Assembly (NCBI GenBank): GCA_937889795.1
Contig: CALBZH010000112.1
Location: 1 to 9,973, forward strand
DNA: 9,973 nucleotides
Source of the DNA: an uncultured Syntrophobacteraceae bacterium
GTDB taxonomy: Bacteria; Desulfobacterota; Syntrophobacteria; Syntrophobacterales; Syntrophobacteraceae
Direction of reading: 5' to 3'
Part shown: positions 6,527 through 9,973 of the stretch, piece by piece
Position numbering within the stretch: the stretch's first letter is position 1
Layout: every line of letters starts with the position of its first letter
Made by a program: the position numbers and the translations under genes
Notes under the pieces: generated by a model
Seen by the model: only the letters and a program-made list of their open reading frames with translations
What the model was told of the DNA's origin: nothing
Database searches by the model: none

Positions 6527-7270
6527 TCATCGCCCCTCAACGTGCAAGATGCGCGTCCTGCGCTTCATTGTGCGGAGGGTAAGGTAAGCAGCCATTCCAA
6601 AGATGAAGAAACTCAGCCAACCGTCTTCGAGCTCCAGGATGCCTTCCCCGAGAAAATCCTCCGCGATATCCAGAAGCGTGAAGGACGTGACGATCACAAA
6701 AAAACCCGTGTACTCGCGTTTTAGAACGTTCTTGAGAGAGAATGGCAAAGCAGGGGTAGTCCAGCTCCGGAACCGCGGAAAAAAAGCAGGCGTCTTCTCA
6801 GCCCAGGCGATGTACTCTGCTCCGAACTTCGCTTCGAGAAAGGTCTCTTCAGCGGCGATGATCCGTTCATAGTAGAGCCAAAACGCCAAGATGCCGAGGA
6901 CGACCAGCCAGAGCACCTGAACAAAGAGGAGCATTCCCAGAAAGATGATGAAATTCCCCAGGTAAAGTGGATTGCGCACGACGGAATACATCCCGGTCGT
7001 GTTGAGCACGGCCGCGATCTGCTCCTTTGTATTTCTACCCGAGGTCTTCTTGGGAACATGCCCGATGGTAACTCCCCGCACGGCAAGACCTCCAAGGGAC
7101 AACACGAGACAACCCAGCTCCCAGCACCTATCCAGGTGCTCGTTTGTGAGGCGGCCAATCAGCCCTGAGTCTCGCAAGGCGATTACGGTAAAAGGCACGA
7201 AGAGCAAAGGCAGATAGCTCCTCCATCGAAATAGCCATTGCCCTTGAATTTCCTTACGCTTTTGGGACAT
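6527..7270 (-). CDS. Isoprenylcysteine carboxyl methyltransferase (ICMT)-like membrane methyltransferase
   Basis: This is a 247-residue multi-span membrane protein. Hydrophobic segments lie near 19-32, 51-67, 104-133, 187-201 and 217-232. The ICMT/PEMT-type SAM-binding region is visible: KTSGRNTKEQ (75-84), TTGMYSVVRNPLYLGNF (91-107), the glutamates of YYERIIAAEETFLEAKFG (133-150) and EYIAWAEKTPAFFP (152-165). RNP replaces the RHP of eukaryotic ICMT, a substitution I would expect in bacterial relatives. Bacteria mostly lack prenylated CaaX proteins, so the bacterial substrates are generally unknown; lipid or small-molecule methylation is a guess. The C-terminal ~60 residues add two membrane segments after the core. 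The ATG at 7270 has AAGGA about 12 bases upstream, a loose match. The phosphoesterase follows immediately. Confidence 0.8.
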   Translation of the reverse strand: MSQKRKEIQGQWLFRWRSYLPLLFVPFTVIALRDSGLIGRLTNEHLDRCWELGCLVLSLGGLAVRGVTIGHVPKKTSGRNTKEQIAAVLNTTGMYSVVRNPLYLGNFIIFLGMLLFVQVLWLVVLGILAFWLYYERIIAAEETFLEAKFGAEYIAWAEKTPAFFPRFRSWTTPALPFSLKNVLKREYTGFFVIVTSFTLLDIAEDFLGEGILELEDGWLSFFIFGMAAYLTLRTMKRRTRILHVEGR

Positions 7271-7560
7271 GACGCGGTTCTTTCCTTTGCGGAATCCAGA
7301 GGTGACACAACCTTGGACATCCTTGCCCCGTGCAAGGCTGTGATGATTGAGGTGCTCCTGACGGCCGCAACCGGCACCTCGACAGGCTCACGCCAGAGGG
7401 GACAAATCTCCTTTACACCCGGCTGGGTCTGACTTCTCGTTAAATGTTGTTAATGTTGGGAAAGCAGGAATTCGATCAGGGTCCTGAGGGGCCAGCAGGC
7501 GGGGTTGCACGGCACCCGCGTGCTGCAGCACGAGCGAACGGCATCAAAGTGAATTCAAGC
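7271..7560. other. Gene-free stretch with several short inverted repeats
   Basis: I find no supportable gene here. It holds a hairpin CCTTGC-CCCGT-GCAAGG (7321-7337), an inverted repeat GAGGTGC/GCACCTC (7349-7355 and 7374-7380) with an 18-bp interval, a near-duplicated GTTAATGTT-like run around 7439-7457, and a perfect 14-bp palindrome CGTGCTGCAGCACG (7519-7532). None has a T-run that would make it a clear terminator. The promoter of the methyltransferase unit should lie in this stretch, but I see no convincing -35/-10 pair. Confidence 0.4.
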
Positions 7561-7687
7561 AGGCTGTCCGAGAACTGTCATTTCGAGCGACAGCGAGAAA
7601 TCTTGTTCATCGGAAGAGCTTATGTTTAATAGATTTCTCTCTGCTACGCTCCGTTCGAAATGACAAAAAGGTGTTCTCGGACAGCCT
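7561..7687. mobile_element. 127-bp MITE-like hairpin element with 15-bp perfect terminal inverted repeats
   Basis: AGGCTGTCCGAGAAC (7561-7575) and its exact complement (7673-7687) bound a non-coding element. Two further internal pairs are in register: TGTCATTTCGA (7576-7586) with TCGAAATGACA (7655-7665), and GAGAAATCT (7595-7603) with AGATTTCTC (7631-7639), so nearly the whole element can fold into one long hairpin. The core TGTCATTTCGA...GAGAAATC belongs to a type of dispersed hairpin repeat seen widely in bacteria. No transposase is present. It starts one base after the kinase stop codon and could serve as its transcription terminator. Confidence 0.75.
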
Positions 7688-7688
7688 C

Positions 7689-9101
7689 CTAGGAACGTTG
7701 TTCCCCGGGAGGCTCCCACGGCAGATAAATCTTGAAGATTGAGCCTTTTCCAGGCCAGCTTTCGACGGCGACGCGACCGCTGTGTGCTTTGACAATCGCG
7801 TTCACCTGGGGGAGCCCCAAGCCCATGCCGGGACCGGATCGGCTTTTGTCTCCCCGATAGTAGCGCTCAAAGATGTGCGGCAAGTCCTTTTCCGGAATGC
7901 CTGATCCAGCGTCGGCAACAATGAGGGTGACCTCCCTGGGATTGGGTGCGGGTTCCACCCCTAATCGAATCCGCCCTCCGGGTGGAGTGTACTTCAGAGC
8001 GTTGTCAACGAGATTCGCGACCGCTTGCTCGAGGCGTCTCCGATCACCTTTGACCTCCAAGGCCTTCGGGAGACTTCTTTCGAAGTGGATACCCTTGTCT
8101 TTGGCCACAGGCATGAAGGTCTGAGCCACCTCACCCATCAGAGAGTCGAGCGACAGGACCTCCCTGTTCAAAGCGACCACCCCGGATTCCGCTTCGGCCA
8201 CGTCAAGGATCGACTCGGAGAGCGCGAGGAGGTGATCCAACCGGTCAATGATCTGGTAGAGCGCCATTTGATACGTGTGCTCATCTCGCGGCGCGCGAAG
8301 CGTCACTTCCGCCAAGCCACGAATCCCGGTGATTGGTGTTCGCAGATCGTGTGCAAGCGTATCCGTCACATCGCGAAGCCCTTGAACCAGGGTATCGATG
8401 CGGTCCAGCATCCCGTTGAATGCCTTGGCCAGCCGGTCGACCTCGTCTCCGCGTCCGGAAAGGGGTACCCGCTGCCCCAAAGAGCGACCGGATATTTCGG
8501 ATGCGGTGGCTGCCACCTCGCGGATGGGCGACAGTGTGCGCCGCGCGATCAGGCCGCCGGCGATGACCGAGATGAAGAGTGCCAGGAGTGAGGCCTTCCC
8601 CACATTGCCAATAAACCCCCTTAGCCACATCTCGTGGTCCAGTAAGGGTTGTCCGAGCTGAACGACCGATCCGTCCGGAAGTCGACTGTAAATGACACTC
8701 GCCGCTTGATCATGGTCAAGCGTCAGCCGGCTGAAGTCCCCTCGACCGCCCCTGGCTTCGGACAGGAGCTCCGCGTTCATTCCGAATATGCCGTCATACC
8801 TTCTTGATGTGGCTGCGAAGCTCACGACCCCGGAGGATTCGATGATGCGCCCCATGAAACGTCCGCCTCCGGCAGCCTCCTCCTGTCTCAGATGATGCAC
8901 AAGCCCTTCGCGGCCCCCCTCTTCGTAAGCCATCTTGACTTCAGCGATTTCCTCTCGGAGCTGCTCATCGGTCCACCGGTGGAATTCATCACGCATAATG
9001 GAGTACAGCACGCCGAAGACCAGCAGGAAGCAGATGCTGAACACCGCCCCGTACCACAGGGTGAGGCGTGTCGTGAGATCGCGAAGGGCTCTAAGAATCA
9101 T
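7689..9101 (-). CDS. Membrane sensor histidine kinase (HAMP-HisKA-HATPase)
   Basis: This is a 470-residue inner-membrane sensor that autophosphorylates and passes the phosphate to the adjacent regulator. Domain order: TM1 about 14-35; a periplasmic sensor region of about 125 residues with no recognised fold; TM2 about 164-187; HAMP 186-238; HisKA with DTLAHDLRTPITG and phospho-acceptor His251; then the ATPase with N-box NLVDNALKY (363-371), G1 box DAGSGIP (397-403), F-box region FERYYRGD (411-418) and G2 box GMGLGL (425-430). Length and layout match OmpR-partner kinases such as CusS and related heavy-metal sensors, but the periplasmic part does not identify the signal. The ATG at 9101 lies inside the regulator's last codons (11-base overlap), so translation is coupled. 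The C-terminus is complete and its TAG stop lies one base from a MITE-like element. Confidence 0.93.
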   Translation of the reverse strand: MILRALRDLTTRLTLWYGAVFSICFLLVFGVLYSIMRDEFHRWTDEQLREEIAEVKMAYEEGGREGLVHHLRQEEAAGGGRFMGRIIESSGVVSFAATSRRYDGIFGMNAELLSEARGGRGDFSRLTLDHDQAASVIYSRLPDGSVVQLGQPLLDHEMWLRGFIGNVGKASLLALFISVIAGGLIARRTLSPIREVAATASEISGRSLGQRVPLSGRGDEVDRLAKAFNGMLDRIDTLVQGLRDVTDTLAHDLRTPITGIRGLAEVTLRAPRDEHTYQMALYQIIDRLDHLLALSESILDVAEAESGVVALNREVLSLDSLMGEVAQTFMPVAKDKGIHFERSLPKALEVKGDRRRLEQAVANLVDNALKYTPPGGRIRLGVEPAPNPREVTLIVADAGSGIPEKDLPHIFERYYRGDKSRSGPGMGLGLPQVNAIVKAHSGRVAVESWPGKGSIFKIYLPWEPPGEQRS

Positions 9102-9789
9102 GGCTCACCAGCACGTAACCGGCTCCCCGCACTGTCTTCAGAAGCCTTGGCTTCTGAGGATGCTCGATCTTTTCTCGAAGCCGACAGATGTGAACATCCA
9201 CAATGTTCGTCGAAGGGTTGAAGGTGTATCCCCAGACTTGCTGCAGGATCTGGGTGCGTGTCACCACCTGTCCCACGTTTCGCATCAGATATTCAAGGAG
9301 ACCGAATTCCTGCTTCTGAAGCTCGATCTCCTCCTCCCCTCGGTACGCTTTTCTGGATAGAAGGTCCAGCACAAGGTCGGCAACCTTCAATTTGAGGGGC
9401 TCCTGGGTGCCCCGAGCGCGACGCAGAAGGGTCTCAACCCTTGCCAGAAGCTCGGCGAAGGCGAATGGCTTCACGAGATAGTCGTCGCCTCCGGCCCTCA
9501 GGCCACGCACGCGATCATCGACCGTTCGTTTGGCGCTCAAGATGAGAACGGGTGTGTCGATGCCTTGGGCTCTCAGCTGCTGCAATACTTGAAGACCGTC
9601 CACAAGGGGCAGCATGATGTCCAGCACCAGCGCATCATGGCCCCCCTTCAGTGCCCGATCAAGGCCTTCCGTCCCCGTTGAAGCAACCTCGACCCCATAC
9701 CCTTCCTCCGTTAATCCCTGAAAAACAAATTGAGCAATGTCCGGATCGTCCTCTATGATCAGAATGCGGTCCTTCCGGGGACTGTCCAT
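9091..9789 (-). CDS. OmpR/PhoB family response regulator
   Basis: This 232-residue DNA-binding regulator has an N-terminal receiver domain (about 7-120) and a C-terminal winged helix (about 132-229). Receiver residues are all present: acidic pocket E13-D14-D15, phospho-acceptor Asp57 in LVLDIMLP, Ser85 in LILSAK and Lys107 in KPFAF. The winged helix shows the typical LQKQEFGLLEYLMRN, the recognition region STNIVDVHICRLREKI, and the closing TVRGAGYVL hairpin. The ATG at 9789 has AAGGTGAG about 9 bases upstream. It overlaps the histidine kinase by 11 bases, the standard arrangement of a two-component pair. CusR/CopR-like metal response regulators are the closest type I recognise, but no metal-efflux genes lie in the window next to it, so the regulon is open. 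Autoregulation is plausible given an AT-rich inverted repeat upstream. Confidence 0.94.
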   Translation of the reverse strand: MDSPRKDRILIIEDDPDIAQFVFQGLTEEGYGVEVASTGTEGLDRALKGGHDALVLDIMLPLVDGLQVLQQLRAQGIDTPVLILSAKRTVDDRVRGLRAGGDDYLVKPFAFAELLARVETLLRRARGTQEPLKLKVADLVLDLLSRKAYRGEEEIELQKQEFGLLEYLMRNVGQVVTRTQILQQVWGYTFNPSTNIVDVHICRLREKIEHPQKPRLLKTVRGAGYVLVSHDS

Positions 9790-9839
9790 ACGATACGCTC
9801 ACCTTTCTGAAAATAAGTGGGTCACTTGACTCCCCTTGT

Positions 9840-9881
9840 AGCATATCGATGGCGGCACCAAAAATTAAACCTTGCTAATTT
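9840..9881 (-). promoter_or_regulatory. AT-rich upstream region with inverted repeat, possible promoter/operator of the two-component pair
   Basis: The inverted repeat AAATTA (9862-9867) and TAATTT (9876-9881) lies in an AT-rich patch about 75-90 bases before the regulator start. On the minus strand the same patch also reads as two similar blocks, GTTAAATT and GTTTAATT, starting 14 bases apart. A TATGCT (9845-9840) could be a -10, but its -35 is poor. The site may bind the regulator itself; support is weak. Confidence 0.22.
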
Positions 9882-9925
9882 AACTTCATTCTCATTGCTT
9901 TAGACTCACATCTCTTCTGCAAATC

Positions 9926-9973
9926 AGATCGGAAGAGCACACGTCTGAACTCCAGTCACGAGTGGATATCTCG
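9926..9973 (+). other. Illumina TruSeq adapter sequence (assembly contamination)
   Basis: From AGATCGGAAGAGC at 9926 the sequence is the TruSeq read-1 3' adapter through AGTCAC (ending 9959), followed by GAGTGGAT (9960-9967), the index-23 barcode as I recall it, and ATCTCG, the start of the P7 flow-cell sequence. All 48 bases agree with the adapter from memory. This is not biological sequence; the genomic contig ends at or just before 9925. Confidence 0.97.

Noticed and set aside
7321..7337. CCTTGC-GCAAGG hairpin as an intrinsic terminator
   Set aside because: There is no T-run on either side in either direction, and it lies upstream of the methyltransferase gene rather than at a gene end.
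7519..7532. Perfect 14-bp palindrome as a regulator operator
   Set aside because: It is a single GC-rich palindrome far from any start codon and with no second copy, so chance is a sufficient explanation.
8025..8591. Plus-strand frame of 188 codons opposite the histidine kinase
   Set aside because: It is entirely antisense to the HAMP, HisKA and HATPase domains and has no motifs.

Overview
The window reads as a fragment of an environmental Gram-negative-type bacterial genome: a signal-peptide-bearing exported phosphoesterase, an OmpR/HAMP two-component pair and many inner-membrane proteins, in moderately GC-rich DNA with clear Shine-Dalgarno sites. I cannot name the organism; dispersed hairpin repeats and small inverted-repeat elements of this kind are common in genomes such as Desulfobacterota, Nitrospirota and Methylomirabilota, but that is only an impression. 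Every gene I can support lies on the minus strand; the long plus-strand reading frames are antisense shadows. The last 48 bases are Illumina TruSeq adapter, not genome, so the true contig end is near base 9925.

Read in transcription order (right to left), the first unit is a response regulator and its histidine kinase (9789 to 7689), overlapping by 11 bases. A 127-bp inverted-repeat mobile-element relic (7561-7687) abuts the kinase stop codon. After a gene-free stretch comes a two-gene unit: an integral-membrane isoprenylcysteine-methyltransferase-like protein (7270-6527) followed 22 bases later by an exported purple-acid-phosphatase-like metallophosphoesterase (6504-5527), which carries Glu instead of Asn in its GNHD motif.

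From about 5470 to 4660 lies a gene-poor, repeat-rich interval: a 117-bp TA-flanked MITE-like element, a REP-like palindrome, a degraded C-terminal remnant of a DUF4143-type AAA ATPase, and degenerate 7-bp tandem repeats.

The left half is a run of inner-membrane transporters: a pair of short-chain chromate-transporter (CHR) proteins (4535-3918 and 3905-3384, translationally coupled), a DUF1614 membrane protein (3254-2541), an APC-superfamily permease with a long cytoplasmic tail (2341-464), and the N-terminus of a ClC chloride channel/transporter (292 to beyond base 1). Same orientation and modest gaps (12 to about 200 bases) suggest related transcription, but co-transcription across the larger gaps is inference. 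I see no strong candidate for a new multi-gene system; the most useful second looks are the adapter, the altered metallophosphoesterase motif, the two small mobile elements and the structured DUF1614 leader.
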